NCBI RefSeq assembly: GCF_000372825.1
Contig: NZ_KB910516.1
Span: 2,647,825-2,711,824 of the forward strand
Direction: 5' to 3'
Source of the DNA: Methylobacterium sp. 77
GTDB lineage: Bacteria > Pseudomonadota > Alphaproteobacteria > Rhizobiales > Beijerinckiaceae
DNA: 64,000 nt
Positions 41,863-53,822 of the stretch are shown here, one piece after another; position 1 is the stretch's first letter; every line of letters begins with the position of its first letter. Below the pieces are notes generated by a model. It had not been told where the DNA came from and made no database searches. It saw only the letters and a list, made by a program, of their open reading frames with translations. The translations under genes were made by a program, and so were the position numbers.

Positions 41863-42960
41863 ATGCGGGACGCTTCAGAACGCAGACGAGAGACCGAAAC
41901 TCTCCGTTGCCTGCTCGCCGTGATGGACGCCGAGACGAAACTGATCCGTCTCCGCCAGAGCCTGAACCGAAAGTACGACCCGGGCCAGCCTCGCGCGCCG
42001 TCAGGCCAAAGTGACGGAGGGCAGTGGATCTCGGGTGGCGGAGGCGCTGCGGACAACGCAATCAACCGATTCGCTCAGAATGCTGGACGCTGGTCCTCTC
42101 TTAACGGTGAGAGCGCTCCGGGGGCAGCTGTTCAGGAAACAATTGTCGGCGACGAGGGGGCCCGTGTTCTCTCCCTGCGGATCCGCTCACGCCGTGGCGA
42201 ATGGGAGGACCAACACACCGTCATCACGTCTGATGGCGAGAGCCGCATTTTCGAAAACTCGGGTGAAACGCAGACCATCCGAGATGGGCATTCCGGCGAA
42301 GTCCTATCGAGCAGCACGTTCTCAACGTCAGAATCGCAATCAGATGCCACCATCCAGTCGGCATTCTTGCCGGTCTTATCGGCCGCCGCCTCTGCAGCGA
42401 CTGCTGCCACGATCGAGGCGGCTGCGCTCCTCTTCACCTACCTTGCCGCTCGGGACACGGGTTACGGCAAAGCTCCTGGGAGGACGGCATTTCGCTATGA
42501 CTTTGATCCAGATCCAAATAAGAAATTTCCCCTAATTTGGGTTGGGCAAATTCATCAGAGCCAACTCAACCAAGCGTGTCCACGCAACAATGAAGTCCAA
42601 GCCATTACCGATGAGGCTACGAAGCGGCTGACCGCTTTGAATCCCCAATTGTCAAAACAACAGCTCGGAAATCTCATTCATTATGACATAGCGACGACCA
42701 TCAAAGCATTGGGATATCCCGATCTTCAAGTCGAGTTTTCTTTGGATATCTCTGGAATTCCAGCAAAATATGGAACACAAAATTCGTCCCGCCTCGACCT
42801 TTTCGAGCTTACACCTGACCGAATGGTTTGCGTTTACGATTATAAAACCGGCAACAAGGGACTTAGCCCGACGAGAGCACTGGCTCTAGCTAGGGTTGCA
42901 AAAATGTACTATCCACAATCGATCGGCATTGTCATCATACAAGTGAAACCGCAACTATGA
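41863..42960 (+). CDS. Putative polymorphic-toxin-like protein with C-terminal nuclease-like domain
   Basis: 365 residues from the ATG at 41863 (AGGTGG 5 bp upstream; a GTG 9 bp earlier is also in frame). The N-terminus is helical (about 1-35), followed by DPGQPRAPSGQSDGGQWISG (about 40-60), a linker type that precedes varied effector domains in Rhizobiales proteins (recollection). A middle part has a hydrophobic Ala-rich stretch (AAASAATAATIEAAALLF). The C-terminal domain (about 225-365) contains LQVEFSLD, SRLDLFELTPDRMVCVYDYK and TGNKG: Asp ... Asp-Tyr-Lys in the order of a PD-(D/E)XK nuclease. The last half is AT-richer than the neighbours. It overlaps the next gene by 4 bp. Inference: secreted or contact-dependent nuclease toxin; no secretion signal is visible. 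Confidence 0.5.
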   Translation: MRDASERRRETETLRCLLAVMDAETKLIRLRQSLNRKYDPGQPRAPSGQSDGGQWISGGGGAADNAINRFAQNAGRWSSLNGESAPGAAVQETIVGDEGARVLSLRIRSRRGEWEDQHTVITSDGESRIFENSGETQTIRDGHSGEVLSSSTFSTSESQSDATIQSAFLPVLSAAASAATAATIEAAALLFTYLAARDTGYGKAPGRTAFRYDFDPDPNKKFPLIWVGQIHQSQLNQACPRNNEVQAITDEATKRLTALNPQLSKQQLGNLIHYDIATTIKALGYPDLQVEFSLDISGIPAKYGTQNSSRLDLFELTPDRMVCVYDYKTGNKGLSPTRALALARVAKMYYPQSIGIVIIQVKPQL

Positions 42961-43649
42961 CGACTGCACGACAGGTTAGGGCTTTAGTCAGTCCTCTTAT
43001 CGCGAGAAATACCGATCTTGCACCTGCCGGAAGAAATCTATTCTGGCTTCTGCCGATCGGTCATGTTGGGCGGTTAATTTTGGTCGATCGCACGGGCGGC
43101 TCCGATTGCTGCGTCGTGAGTTGGCACCTGACAGAGTTCTTTATGCCGGAGGCACTGCGCTGGCCTTTTCTTGGCCGCTGCAACGACCGGATCGGTCGAT
43201 CGAAGGGTTTTAAAGGCGGATGGGGCTGGCTCTGGTCGGACCCGACAATCTACCAGGATATCGTGACACGCGTCGAAGCCGACGCGCTCGCGATGCTGAG
43301 GCCGCTGGATTCCACCCGCAAATGCCTCGAATTCGCGAGGACTCGCCCGGAAACGGAAGGATACCTCGGCCCGCAATGGCACCTCATCACCGCCATTGCG
43401 CTGGGTGAACTCGATGAGGCCCGGACGATCTGGAGCAAAATCGGCCGTTCCTACCGGAAGGGCTTCGATATCGAGGACCCATACCTTCAGCCTGTCTATG
43501 ACCGGTATTGCCTGATTGGCGAGCCGCTCATGGCCGACGATCGGGCCGGTCTTGCCGCGATCCTGCATCGCTGGGAAGCGGAGTACCTCGTGGGCAGTCC
43601 CCTCGAACCCTACTGGGCGCCGAGCCCATTTCCTCTGGAAGAGACGTGA
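42957..43649 (+). CDS. Putative immunity protein of the upstream toxin-like gene
   Basis: 230 residues, soluble, ATG overlapping the stop of the toxin-like gene (ATGA), so translationally coupled. The sequence is Trp-rich (RNLFWLLPIGHVGRLILVD, GFKGGWGWLWSDPTIYQD, LGPQWHLITAIALGELDEAR) and the second half is helical with a TPR-like pattern. No family recognised. Position, size and coupling fit an immunity protein, but it could be any partner. Confidence 0.45.
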   Translation: MTTARQVRALVSPLIARNTDLAPAGRNLFWLLPIGHVGRLILVDRTGGSDCCVVSWHLTEFFMPEALRWPFLGRCNDRIGRSKGFKGGWGWLWSDPTIYQDIVTRVEADALAMLRPLDSTRKCLEFARTRPETEGYLGPQWHLITAIALGELDEARTIWSKIGRSYRKGFDIEDPYLQPVYDRYCLIGEPLMADDRAGLAAILHRWEAEYLVGSPLEPYWAPSPFPLEET

Positions 43650-43743
43650 TCGGCGGCGGCGTGACCGTTGCCCGTTTCACGAGAAGGCCGGCACGCGATA
43701 AAGACATTCTCGGTCGAACTTCTCCCTCATCGTCTACAACGCC

Positions 43744-44982
43744 TTGACGGACACTCCATTAAGCGAAGACCTGCTAGCCATAGAGCGAGCAACACCGGAC
43801 AGGGGTGACCGTCCGTTTGCGAGCGTGCAATCCGGGACGACCGAACGAATGGCGACCATCGAGGGTGTGCGGGACGGTGCGGTCATCACCACCTGCGGGT
43901 CCTATTTTCGCGGGACGGCGCCGCAATGGTACCCGACCGACGAATCCCTGCAGACGCCCGACGTGGTCGGAGACTATCTCGCCAGGGGCTGGATGCCGAA
44001 AACCGGATTCGTGACCAAAGACACGCCGATCGTCGCGTTCGGGTCGTGTTTCGCATCGAATGTCAGCAACTACCTTTCCAAACGCGGTTATTCCGTCATT
44101 TCCCATGGCGAAAGCGCGGCCTACGTGACAAAAATGGGCGATGGCATGGTCCATACCCATGCCATCCTTCAGCAGTTCCGCTGGGCCTGGACCAACGAGC
44201 AGCCCGAGGTCGCCCTCTGGCACGGCTACAAGGCCGAGCGCTTCGGCTACGACGAGGAGGCGCGCCTAGCGACTAAGGCTCTGTTCGACCGGGCGGACCT
44301 GTTCATCATCACCCTCGGCCTCAGCGAGGTCTGGTACGACGAGGTGACGGGAGAGGTGTTCTGGCGCGCGCCTCCGCGAGAAGTCTTCGATCCCTCGCGC
44401 CACAAGTTCCGGCTCTCGCGCTCCGACGAGACCAAGCGCAATCTGGCGGAGATCTGGGCTCTCATTCGGAGGTTTCGGCCCAATGCCAAGGTCGTCCTGA
44501 CGATCTCGCCGATTCCGCTCACCGCGACCTTCCGCGACGTCGGCTGCATCTCGGCGAATGCCGTGTCGAAAGCGATCCTGCGCGGCGCCGTGGACGAGTT
44601 CTACGAGGACGCGGAGGGCAAGGGCAGCACGCTGTTCTATTTTCCGAGCTACGACATGGTGATGTACGGGTTCGACAACCAATGGACTGCCGATCGGCGC
44701 CATGTCTATGGCCATGTGCTCGACTTCAACATGAAGGTCTTCGAGCATTATTACTGCATACCGGGGCTGTCGAAAGCGCGCCTCCACGCGTCCTACCGCA
44801 AGGCGCGGCTGCTCGACCTGTCGATCGGGCGCAATGGTCACGCGGCGGTTGCCAAGGCCGATCCCGAGGTCCTCGCCGCGCAATTGGCCGAGCGCCGCCG
44901 TCTCGTCGCACGCCGTCGGCGATCGCCGCGATACATCGCGGCCCTGCTGATGAACAGGTTCAGACGTCGGTTCAAATTCTGA
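43744..44982 (+). CDS. GSCFA-domain protein
   Basis: 412 residues from a TTG, the first start codon after an in-frame stop; an ATG at 43849 is an alternative, and no good ribosome binding site marks either. The GSCFA motif is at about residue 99 in IVAFGSCFASNVSNYLSKRG, followed by the family pattern HAILQQFRWAWTN, LFIITLGLSEVWYDEVTGEV, VVLTISPIPLTATF and a conserved FPSYDMVMYGF. GSCFA proteins belong to the SGNH/GDSL-like superfamily (Ser of GS as nucleophile) and are often found with capsule, LPS or glycan genes. C-terminus is very basic (RRRLVARRRRSPR). No glycan genes lie next to it here. Substrate unknown. Confidence 0.78.
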   Translation: MTDTPLSEDLLAIERATPDRGDRPFASVQSGTTERMATIEGVRDGAVITTCGSYFRGTAPQWYPTDESLQTPDVVGDYLARGWMPKTGFVTKDTPIVAFGSCFASNVSNYLSKRGYSVISHGESAAYVTKMGDGMVHTHAILQQFRWAWTNEQPEVALWHGYKAERFGYDEEARLATKALFDRADLFIITLGLSEVWYDEVTGEVFWRAPPREVFDPSRHKFRLSRSDETKRNLAEIWALIRRFRPNAKVVLTISPIPLTATFRDVGCISANAVSKAILRGAVDEFYEDAEGKGSTLFYFPSYDMVMYGFDNQWTADRRHVYGHVLDFNMKVFEHYYCIPGLSKARLHASYRKARLLDLSIGRNGHAAVAKADPEVLAAQLAERRRLVARRRRSPRYIAALLMNRFRRRFKF

Positions 44983-45126
44983 TCGAATCCTCGATGAGCG
45001 TGACGCGCCGAGGGCTGCCGGAGCGCCGGCGATCCGGGTGAGATATCGGGGAGAAACAATCCTCACATCTTGGCGCAACAATCCGGTGCGAATCATGCGC
45101 CCGTTCTCGGCTCAAGGATCGACGCC

Positions 45127-45300
45127 ATGCCGGCCTCCCACCTCTCGCAGACCCGGTCGCGCAGGCTCCTGGCCCTTGGCGAGACCGTGTTCCTGGCGAT
45201 CGTATCGGGCTACCTCATGGTCCTGGCGATCGGTCTCGCGGCGGATCTGGCCTCCGTCGTGCAGCGAGCACCCGCCACACTCCGCCTCGCTTCGCGCTGA
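45127..45300 (+). CDS. Small single-pass membrane protein, unknown
   Basis: 57 residues from an ATG with AAGGA 8 bp upstream. After a basic N-terminus (TRSRRLLALG) one hydrophobic segment (ETVFLAIVSGYLMVLAIGLA), then a short tail. No family recognised. It lies between the GSCFA gene and the rimP leader; it may be a real small protein or a chance frame. Confidence 0.45.
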   Translation: MPASHLSQTRSRRLLALGETVFLAIVSGYLMVLAIGLAADLASVVQRAPATLRLASR

Positions 45301-45337
45301 CGCGTTCGGGATCGCGTGGCCCGCCATCGCTCGGCTC

Positions 45338-45373
45338 GGCGAGCGGATCGGCGAGCGGATCGGCGAGCGGATC
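45338..45373 (+). repeat. Three tandem copies of a 12-bp unit
   Basis: GGCGAGCGGATC repeated exactly at 45338-45349, 45350-45361 and 45362-45373, followed by a partial GGC. It is in the intergenic stretch before the rimP promoter. Being a multiple of 3, it would encode GERI repeats if translated in one frame, but no supported gene covers it. Confidence 0.85.
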
Positions 45374-45390
45374 GGCACTTGGAAAACCGC

Positions 45391-45420
45391 TTGAAATATC
45401 CGTGAGACGAAGCTACCTAT
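45391..45420 (+). promoter_or_regulatory. Putative sigma70-type promoter of the rimP operon
   Basis: TTGAAA (45391-45396), 17 bases, TACCTA (45414-45419). The start of transcription would be near 45426, giving a leader that runs straight into the terminator at 45462-45491. Confidence 0.55.
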
Positions 45421-45425
45421 CACTC

Positions 45426-45491
45426 ATCAGTTCTGGTTGCAGTCTTGAGGCTGCGGTTCGGGAGTGGGCCCCACCGGGTCCGCTCTTTTTT
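45426..45491 (+). ncRNA. rimP leader, a terminator-ending attenuator element
   Basis: Between the putative promoter and rimP. First hairpin TTGCAGTC (45437-45444), loop TTGA, GGCTGCGG (45449-45456). Second hairpin GAGTGGGCCC (45462-45471), loop CACC, GGGTCCGCTC (45476-45485), then six T: a perfect 10-bp Rho-independent terminator inside the 5' leader. A rimP-leader attenuator of this two-hairpin form is described for Rhizobiales (Rfam rimP-leader); the match was made from the structure and gene context, not by search. It would give premature termination and set expression of the whole rimP-nusA-infB operon. NusA, encoded in the operon, is a plausible feedback factor. Confidence 0.75.
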
Positions 45492-45550
45492 ATTGCCGCA
45501 ACGCCTTTGCGCCAGGACGCCTCCCGCACGGCCGGAACGTCAAGCGCAGC

Positions 45551-46390
45551 ATGGTGGATACTCCCGAGAAACGTCTGATCACCGAGACCGGCGTCGCCGC
45601 ACGCGTGGTCCAGGTGATCGAGGCATCGATCGAAGGGCTCGGCTACCGCGTGGTTCGCGTGCGGGTGTCGAATGCCAATGGCTGCACGGTGCAGATCATG
45701 GCCGAACGGCCGGATGGCACCATGACGGTGGGCGATTGCGAGATCGTGAGCCGGGCGATCTCGCCGCTCCTCGATCTCGACGACCCGGTGGGTCAGGCTT
45801 ATTACCTCGAAATCTCGTCCCCCGGCATCGACCGGCCTCTCGTCCGCGCCTGCGATTTCGAGCGCTGGGCCGGTTACGAGGCCAAGATCGAGCTGGCGGT
45901 TCCCCTGGACGGCCGCAAGCGGTTTCGTGGGATTATCGGCGCTCCCAATACCGATGGCGTGACGGTGCCGATCGACCTGCCCGACGTGAAGGAAGGCCTG
46001 CCGAGCCGGATCGACCTGCCCATGCGGGACCTCGGCGACGCCTACCTGGTTCTCACCGACGAACTCGTCCGGGAATCCCTGCGCCGCGGCGGCCCGCCTC
46101 AGGATGAGGATGAGCTGCTGGACGAGGAGGAGGACGAGCCCTCCGACGAGCGCCCGAAGGCACCGAAATCCAAGGCTCCCAAGTCCAAGGGTGACAAGGC
46201 CAAGGACGCCAAATCCAAGGACGCCAAATCCAAGGGCGACAAGCCCACGGCGACCAAGGAAAAGGCAGGCAAGGGCAAGACAGCCAAGCCGAAGATCGAG
46301 AAGCCGGAGACCGCCGAGAGCAAGGCGAACAAGGCCAAGCCCGTTCGGACCAAGGCGGTCCGGGTCAAGGAATCCGGCAGCCTCCACTGA
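45551..46390 (+). CDS. rimP: Ribosome maturation factor RimP, with Lys-rich tail
   Basis: 279 residues. The core (about 1-185) is standard RimP for 30S maturation: [40 protein letters not shown] and [20 protein letters not shown]. The last 95 residues are low-complexity: an acidic run ([16 protein letters not shown]) then Lys/Ala/Ser/Pro repeats ([20 protein letters not shown]). Such tails occur in Methylobacterium-type RimP and may bind RNA. The ATG at 45551 is chosen over an in-frame upstream extension that would cover the terminator. Confidence 0.94.
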   Translation: MVDTPEKRLITETGVAARVVQVIEASIEGLGYRVVRVRVSNANGCTVQIMAERPDGTMTVGDCEIVSRAISPLLDLDDPVGQAYYLEISSPGIDRPLVRACDFERWAGYEAKIELAVPLDGRKRFRGIIGAPNTDGVTVPIDLPDVKEGLPSRIDLPMRDLGDAYLVLTDELVRESLRRGGPPQDEDELLDEEEDEPSDERPKAPKSKAPKSKGDKAKDAKSKDAKSKGDKPTATKEKAGKGKTAKPKIEKPETAESKANKAKPVRTKAVRVKESGSLH

Positions 46391-46465
46391 GTTTCGAGCC
46401 CCGGCTGCCCGCGATGGCGACCGGAGCCAGCACCCTCGTCAGACGAACAAGAAGGACGAAATCCG

Positions 46466-48067
46466 ATGGCCGTCGTCAGCGCCAACAGGCTCGAACTCCT
46501 CCAGATCGCCGAGGCGGTCGCCCGTGAGAAAGTGATCGACCGTTCCATCGTCATCGACGCCATGGAGGAGGCCATCGCCAAGGCCGCCCGCTCGCGCTAC
46601 GGCGCCGAGACCGACGTCCATGCCGAGATCGACCCGAAGACCGGAGCGCTCCGCCTGTCCCGCCATCTCGTGGTGGTCGATCAGGTCGAGAACGATGCCC
46701 GGGAGGTCACCCTCGATCAGGCCCGGCGCTACAATCCCGGCGCGCTGGTCGGCGACGTCATCTCCGACACGCTGCCGCCCTTCGATTTCGGCCGCGTCGC
46801 CGCCCAATCGGCCAAGCAGGTCATCGTCCAGAAGGTTCGCGACGCCGAGCGCGACCGTCAGTTCGACGAGTACAAGGACCGCATCGGCGAGATCGTCAAC
46901 GGCCTCGTCAAGCGCGTGGAATACGGCAACGTCATCGTCGATCTCGGCCGTGGCGAGGGCATCGTGCGCCGCGACGAGATGATCCCGCGCGAGACCTTCC
47001 GCCCCGGCGACCGCATCCGCTCCTATCTGTTCGACGTGCGCCGGGAAGTGCGCGGCCCGCAGATCTTCCTCTCCCGCTCGCATCCGCAATTCATGGCCAA
47101 GCTCTTCGGCCAGGAAGTGCCCGAGATCTACGACGGCATCGTCGAGGTGAAGGCCGTCGCCCGCGATCCGGGCTCGCGCGCCAAGATCGCGGTCATCTCC
47201 CGCGACGGCTCGATCGATCCCGTCGGCGCCTGCGTCGGCATGCGCGGCTCCCGCGTCCAGGCTGTGGTCGGCGAGTTGCAGGGTGAGAAGGTCGACATCA
47301 TCCCGTGGTCGGAAGACCAGGCGACCTTCATCGTCAATGCGCTACAGCCCGCCGAGGTGGTGAAGGTCGTGCTCGACGAGGAAGCCGACCGCATCGAGGT
47401 GGTGGTGCCCGACGACCAGCTCTCGTTGGCCATCGGCCGTCGCGGCCAGAACGTGCGTCTCGCCTCGCAGCTCACCGGCTGGGATATCGACATCTTGACC
47501 GAGGCCGAGGAATCGGAGCGTCGCCAGAAGGAATTCGCCGAGCGCACCGCCATCTTCATGGAAGCGCTCGACGTCGACGAGACCGTCGGACAGTTGCTGG
47601 CCGCCGAAGGTTTCCGGAACGTCGAGGAGATCGCCTATGTCGAGCCCGGCGAACTCGCCAACATCCAAGGCCTCGACGAGGAGAGCGGCACCGAGATCCA
47701 GGCCCGCGCCCAGGACCATCTCGCTCGCGTCGAATCGGAATTCGACGCCAAGCGCCAGGAACTCGGCGTCGCCGATGAACTGCGTGAGATCGACGGAGTG
47801 ACCACCCCGATGCTGGTGGCTCTCGGCGAGAACGACGTGAAGTCGATCGAGGATCTCGCCGGCTGTGCCACCGACGACCTCGTCGGCTACACCGAGGGAC
47901 GCGGCCCCGAGGCCACGAAACATGCGGGCTATCTCGACGGGTTCGAGATCTCTCGCGCCGAGGCGGAGGCCATGATCATGGCAGCCCGCGTCAAAGCCGG
48001 CTGGATCGAAGCGCCGCCCGAGACGGACGCGGCCGAGCCGACCGGCGAAGAAGCCGAAGCGGTCTGA
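46466..48067 (+). CDS. nusA: Transcription termination/antitermination factor NusA
   Basis: 533 residues binding RNA polymerase and nascent RNA. N-terminal domain [21 protein letters not shown]1 domain ([20 protein letters not shown]), KH domains ([60 protein letters not shown]), then C-terminal helix-hairpin-helix repeats (about 360-510). Second gene of the rimP operon. Confidence 0.98.
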   Translation: MAVVSANRLELLQIAEAVAREKVIDRSIVIDAMEEAIAKAARSRYGAETDVHAEIDPKTGALRLSRHLVVVDQVENDAREVTLDQARRYNPGALVGDVISDTLPPFDFGRVAAQSAKQVIVQKVRDAERDRQFDEYKDRIGEIVNGLVKRVEYGNVIVDLGRGEGIVRRDEMIPRETFRPGDRIRSYLFDVRREVRGPQIFLSRSHPQFMAKLFGQEVPEIYDGIVEVKAVARDPGSRAKIAVISRDGSIDPVGACVGMRGSRVQAVVGELQGEKVDIIPWSEDQATFIVNALQPAEVVKVVLDEEADRIEVVVPDDQLSLAIGRRGQNVRLASQLTGWDIDILTEAEESERRQKEFAERTAIFMEALDVDETVGQLLAAEGFRNVEEIAYVEPGELANIQGLDEESGTEIQARAQDHLARVESEFDAKRQELGVADELREIDGVTTPMLVALGENDVKSIEDLAGCATDDLVGYTEGRGPEATKHAGYLDGFEISRAEAEAMIMAARVKAGWIEAPPETDAAEPTGEEAEAV

Positions 48068-48096
48068 GCAACGGAGCCTCCGGCGATTCGACTGGA

Positions 48097-48118
48097 CCCC
48101 GAGGCACCCGCCTCGGGG
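48097..48118 (+). other. Hairpin in the nusA-ylxR gap
   Basis: CCCCGAGGC (48097-48105), loop ACCC, GCCTCGGGG (48110-48118) in the 200-bp gap. No T-run follows, so more likely a processing or stability element than a terminator. Confidence 0.45.
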
Positions 48119-48267
48119 CACGGTCCGACGACCACGGAGCCGGCTGGAGATATCCTTCCAGGCTTCCGCTTCCGCGCATCAGAACGACGGCATCAATGCG
48201 ATCGGGGACGAGCTTCGCTCGGCCCATCGCAGCTGTCTCAGCACCGTAACAAGGACACCTCCGCCGC

Positions 48268-49086
48268 ATGACGGGCGAGTACGTAGACGCATCCGACGAT
48301 GCCGCCGAGCCGGAGCCGAGCACGCTGCTCGATCCCGGCCTTGGGCGCGGCCGTCGCAATGCAATGCGCACATGCCTCGTCACCCGAGTTTCGCAGAATC
48401 CCGATGGAATGATTCGGTTCGTCCTGTCGCCGGATGGCGAGGTCGTGACGGATCTCAAGGCGAAACTGCCGGGCCGTGGGGCATGGCTGAGCGCCGATCG
48501 CATCTCCGTCGAGACGGCGCTCAAGAAACGGCTGTTCCAGCGCGCGTTCAAGACCAAGGACGCCGCCTCACCTGCCGACCTCGCCGACCGGGTCGCGATG
48601 GTTCTGCGAGACGATCTTCGCCAATCCCTCTCGCTCGCCAACAAGGCGGGCTGCCTCGTGGCGGGCTTTGCCAAGGTCGAGGCCGCGATCGGCGAAAAGG
48701 CCGGCGTCGCCGCCGTAATTCAGGCCTCCGACGGTAGTGCCGATGGCAGACGGAAGATTGCTGCGGCATTGCACCGGAGGCATGGCGATGCCATATCCCG
48801 TGTCCCGATCATCGATGATTTGTCCAATGAAGAATTGGACATGGCCTTGGGTCGGGATCATGTGATACATGCGGCGCTTGTCGCAGGAGTCGGGTCTTCC
48901 GGCTGCCTTGCGCGTTGGCGTCGGCTACGCTCCTTCGAGGGCAGGCCTACGACGGCCGAGGAGGCCGGTTATGCCCGCACAGGGCGGACCGCTTCGACTC
49001 TGCAGGACGACGACGAGACGGATTTACCCGGCGCACAGCAGTTTGCCGGTTCACGGGACGATGGAAACCCTCAGGGTTTGGACTGA
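48268..49086 (+). CDS. YlxR/DUF448 RNA-binding protein with L7Ae-like domain
   Basis: 272 residues. The YlxR domain (about 30-105) begins NAMRTCLVTRVSQNPDGMIR and has the family GRGAWLSAD. A second domain (about 120-185, LANKAGCLVAGFAKVEAAIG, ADGRRKIAAALHR) is L7Ae-like, as usual in alphaproteobacterial homologues. The last 70 residues are unassigned. It lies between nusA and infB (stop and ATG adjacent), the conserved position of ylxR. Confidence 0.88.
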   Translation: MTGEYVDASDDAAEPEPSTLLDPGLGRGRRNAMRTCLVTRVSQNPDGMIRFVLSPDGEVVTDLKAKLPGRGAWLSADRISVETALKKRLFQRAFKTKDAASPADLADRVAMVLRDDLRQSLSLANKAGCLVAGFAKVEAAIGEKAGVAAVIQASDGSADGRRKIAAALHRRHGDAISRVPIIDDLSNEELDMALGRDHVIHAALVAGVGSSGCLARWRRLRSFEGRPTTAEEAGYARTGRTASTLQDDDETDLPGAQQFAGSRDDGNPQGLD

Positions 49087-51990
<2,904 letters not shown>

Positions 51991-52012
51991 AAGCGACGCG
52001 GCCTGACGAACC

Positions 52013-52051
52013 CGGCGGCTGCAGCGCGCGCTGCAGCCGCCGTTTTGTTTT
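52013..52051 (+). terminator. Intrinsic terminator after infB
   Basis: CGGCGGCTGCAGCGC at 52013-52027 and its exact complement to 52042 form a 30-bp perfect palindrome followed by TTTTGTTTT. It would separate rbfA-truB from the upstream operon unless read through. Confidence 0.9.
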
Positions 52052-52132
52052 GAAGACGGCCGGCACGTCGGTGCGCCCCCACGAGGCGGGTGCTCCTCCT
52101 CCAGGCGATCCCGGATCCGAGACCAAGCGATC

Positions 52133-52564
52133 ATGGCTCAGAAACCCAATTCCAGCGGCCCTACGCAGCGTCAGCAGCGCGTGGCCGAACTCATCCGCCA
52201 CGCCATCGCGGAAGTGCTTCAACGTGGCGATATCCAGGACCCCGTCCTGAATTCGCACGTGATCACCGTTCCGGAAGTGCGGATGTCCCCCGATCTCAAG
52301 ATCGCCACGGCCTACATCATGCCGCTCGGCGGGCTTGACGAGAAACCGGTCATCGCGGCTCTCGAACGCAACAAGAAGGCGCTGCGACAGGAAGTGGCTC
52401 GGCGCGTGAATCTGAAATTCGCCCCCGATCTTCGCTTCCTTCGTGACGAGACGTTCGACGAGGCGGATCGGATCGATGCTCTTCTCAGGACCGACAAGGT
52501 CCGGCGCGATCTCGAATCGCAGCCTCAGGATACGAACGATCAAGACGGCGGCCGGGAGAGCTAG
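52133..52564 (+). CDS. rbfA: Ribosome-binding factor A
   Basis: 143-residue 30S maturation factor with KH-like fold: [20 protein letters not shown] at the start, [20 protein letters not shown], then [20 protein letters not shown], and a short acidic tail. Located between the infB terminator and truB, 142 bp after infB. Confidence 0.96.
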   Translation: MAQKPNSSGPTQRQQRVAELIRHAIAEVLQRGDIQDPVLNSHVITVPEVRMSPDLKIATAYIMPLGGLDEKPVIAALERNKKALRQEVARRVNLKFAPDLRFLRDETFDEADRIDALLRTDKVRRDLESQPQDTNDQDGGRES

Positions 52565-52696
52565 CCCTCGCTTCGACATTCTTCGGACCCGACGGGCCCG
52601 ATCCCTGCGTTACCCCCATCACGAACCGACCCCGGCGTTACCAGGATCGTCCGGCCGCACGGCCGTCCCCTTCGTCTCGCCGCCAACGAGGACACC

Positions 52697-53725
52697 ATGA
52701 TCAACGATCCGACGATCGAGCGTTCCGACGTCGCCGCTCCGCCGCCCCAGCGCACCGGCGAGGACAGGCCTTCGCAGGGGCGTCGCCAGCAGCGTGGTGG
52801 CCAGGCATCCGATCGGCCGAAGCGTCGGGACGTCAACGGCTGGGTCATCCTCGACAAGGGCGTCGGCATGACCTCGACCCATGCGGTCGCGGTGGTGAAG
52901 CGTGCTTTCAACGCCAAGAAGGCGGGCCATGCCGGAACGCTCGATCCGTTGGCTTCCGGCATCCTGCCGATCGCTCTCGGCGAGGCGACCAAGACCGTTC
53001 CCTTCGTCATGGACGGGCGCAAGGCCTACATCTTCACCGTGACCTGGGGCATCGAGACCGACACCGACGATGCGGAAGGCCGCCCGGTCGCGACGAGTGA
53101 ATCCCGGCCGGATCGCGCCCTCGTCGAGGCCGCTCTCCCCGCCTTCATCGGCGCAATCGAACAAGTTCCGCCGCGCTACTCGGCGATCAAGATCGCCGGT
53201 GAGCGGGCCTACGACCTCGCTCGGGACGGCGAAGTGGTGGAACTCGTGGCGCGTCCGGTCCAGATCGACCACCTGGCGGTCGTCGAGCATACGCCCGATC
53301 GGACCGTCATCTCGGCCGAGTGCGGCAAGGGCACCTATGTCCGCGCCATTGCCCGCGATCTCGGACGGGTGCTCGGCTGCTTCGGCCACGTCTCGGCCCT
53401 GCGCCGCACACGCGTCGGCCCCTTCGCCGAGGCCGATTCCTGCGTCGTCGCCGTCCTCGAGGAAGGCGGCCCCGACGGCAACGGCGCTCATCTCCAGCCG
53501 GTCGAGACGGCCCTCGATGCGGTCCCCTCGGTGCCGGTGTCCCGCGATATGGCCCTGCGCCTCATGCGCGGCCAGTCCGTTCTGTTGCGGGGGCAAGACG
53601 CGCCGATGGAAGGCAAGGCCTTCGCCACCTGCGGCGGGATTCTCGTGGCGGTTGGCGATGTCGAACGCGGCGAACTCGTTCCTCACCGGGTATTCCACCT
53701 CGGCGGAACCGCTCGATCTGCGTAA
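52697..53725 (+). CDS. truB: tRNA pseudouridine(55) synthase TruB
   Basis: 342 residues. The first 45 are a Arg/Gln-rich extension; the catalytic Asp83 is in KAGHAGTLDPLASGILPIAL. Other signatures: GWVILDKGVGMTSTHAV, PPRYSAIKIAGERAYDLARD, and GKGTYVRAIARDLGRVLGCF. It modifies U55 in the T-loop of tRNAs. Confidence 0.97.
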   Translation: MINDPTIERSDVAAPPPQRTGEDRPSQGRRQQRGGQASDRPKRRDVNGWVILDKGVGMTSTHAVAVVKRAFNAKKAGHAGTLDPLASGILPIALGEATKTVPFVMDGRKAYIFTVTWGIETDTDDAEGRPVATSESRPDRALVEAALPAFIGAIEQVPPRYSAIKIAGERAYDLARDGEVVELVARPVQIDHLAVVEHTPDRTVISAECGKGTYVRAIARDLGRVLGCFGHVSALRRTRVGPFAEADSCVVAVLEEGGPDGNGAHLQPVETALDAVPSVPVSRDMALRLMRGQSVLLRGQDAPMEGKAFATCGGILVAVGDVERGELVPHRVFHLGGTARSA

Positions 53726-53759
53726 GATGTCGTCAGCGATGTTTTACCAAACCAGGGCT

Positions 53760-53777
53760 CAGGGCACCCGTGCCCTG
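53760..53777 (+). other. Short palindrome between truB and the Tad-like genes
   Basis: CAGGGCAC, CC, GTGCCCTG: an 8-bp inverted repeat. It lies 35 bp after truB and 45 bp before the next ATG. Without a T-run its role is open. Confidence 0.4.
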
Positions 53778-53822
53778 TCGGGTTTAGGTATCCGTTAGAC
53801 AGTTCGTCATACGCCTCTAGAC

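Noticed and set aside
45338..45373. Tandem 12-bp repeats as a CRISPR-like array or origin iterons
   Set aside because: Units are contiguous with no spacers and only three copies; no cas or replication gene nearby.
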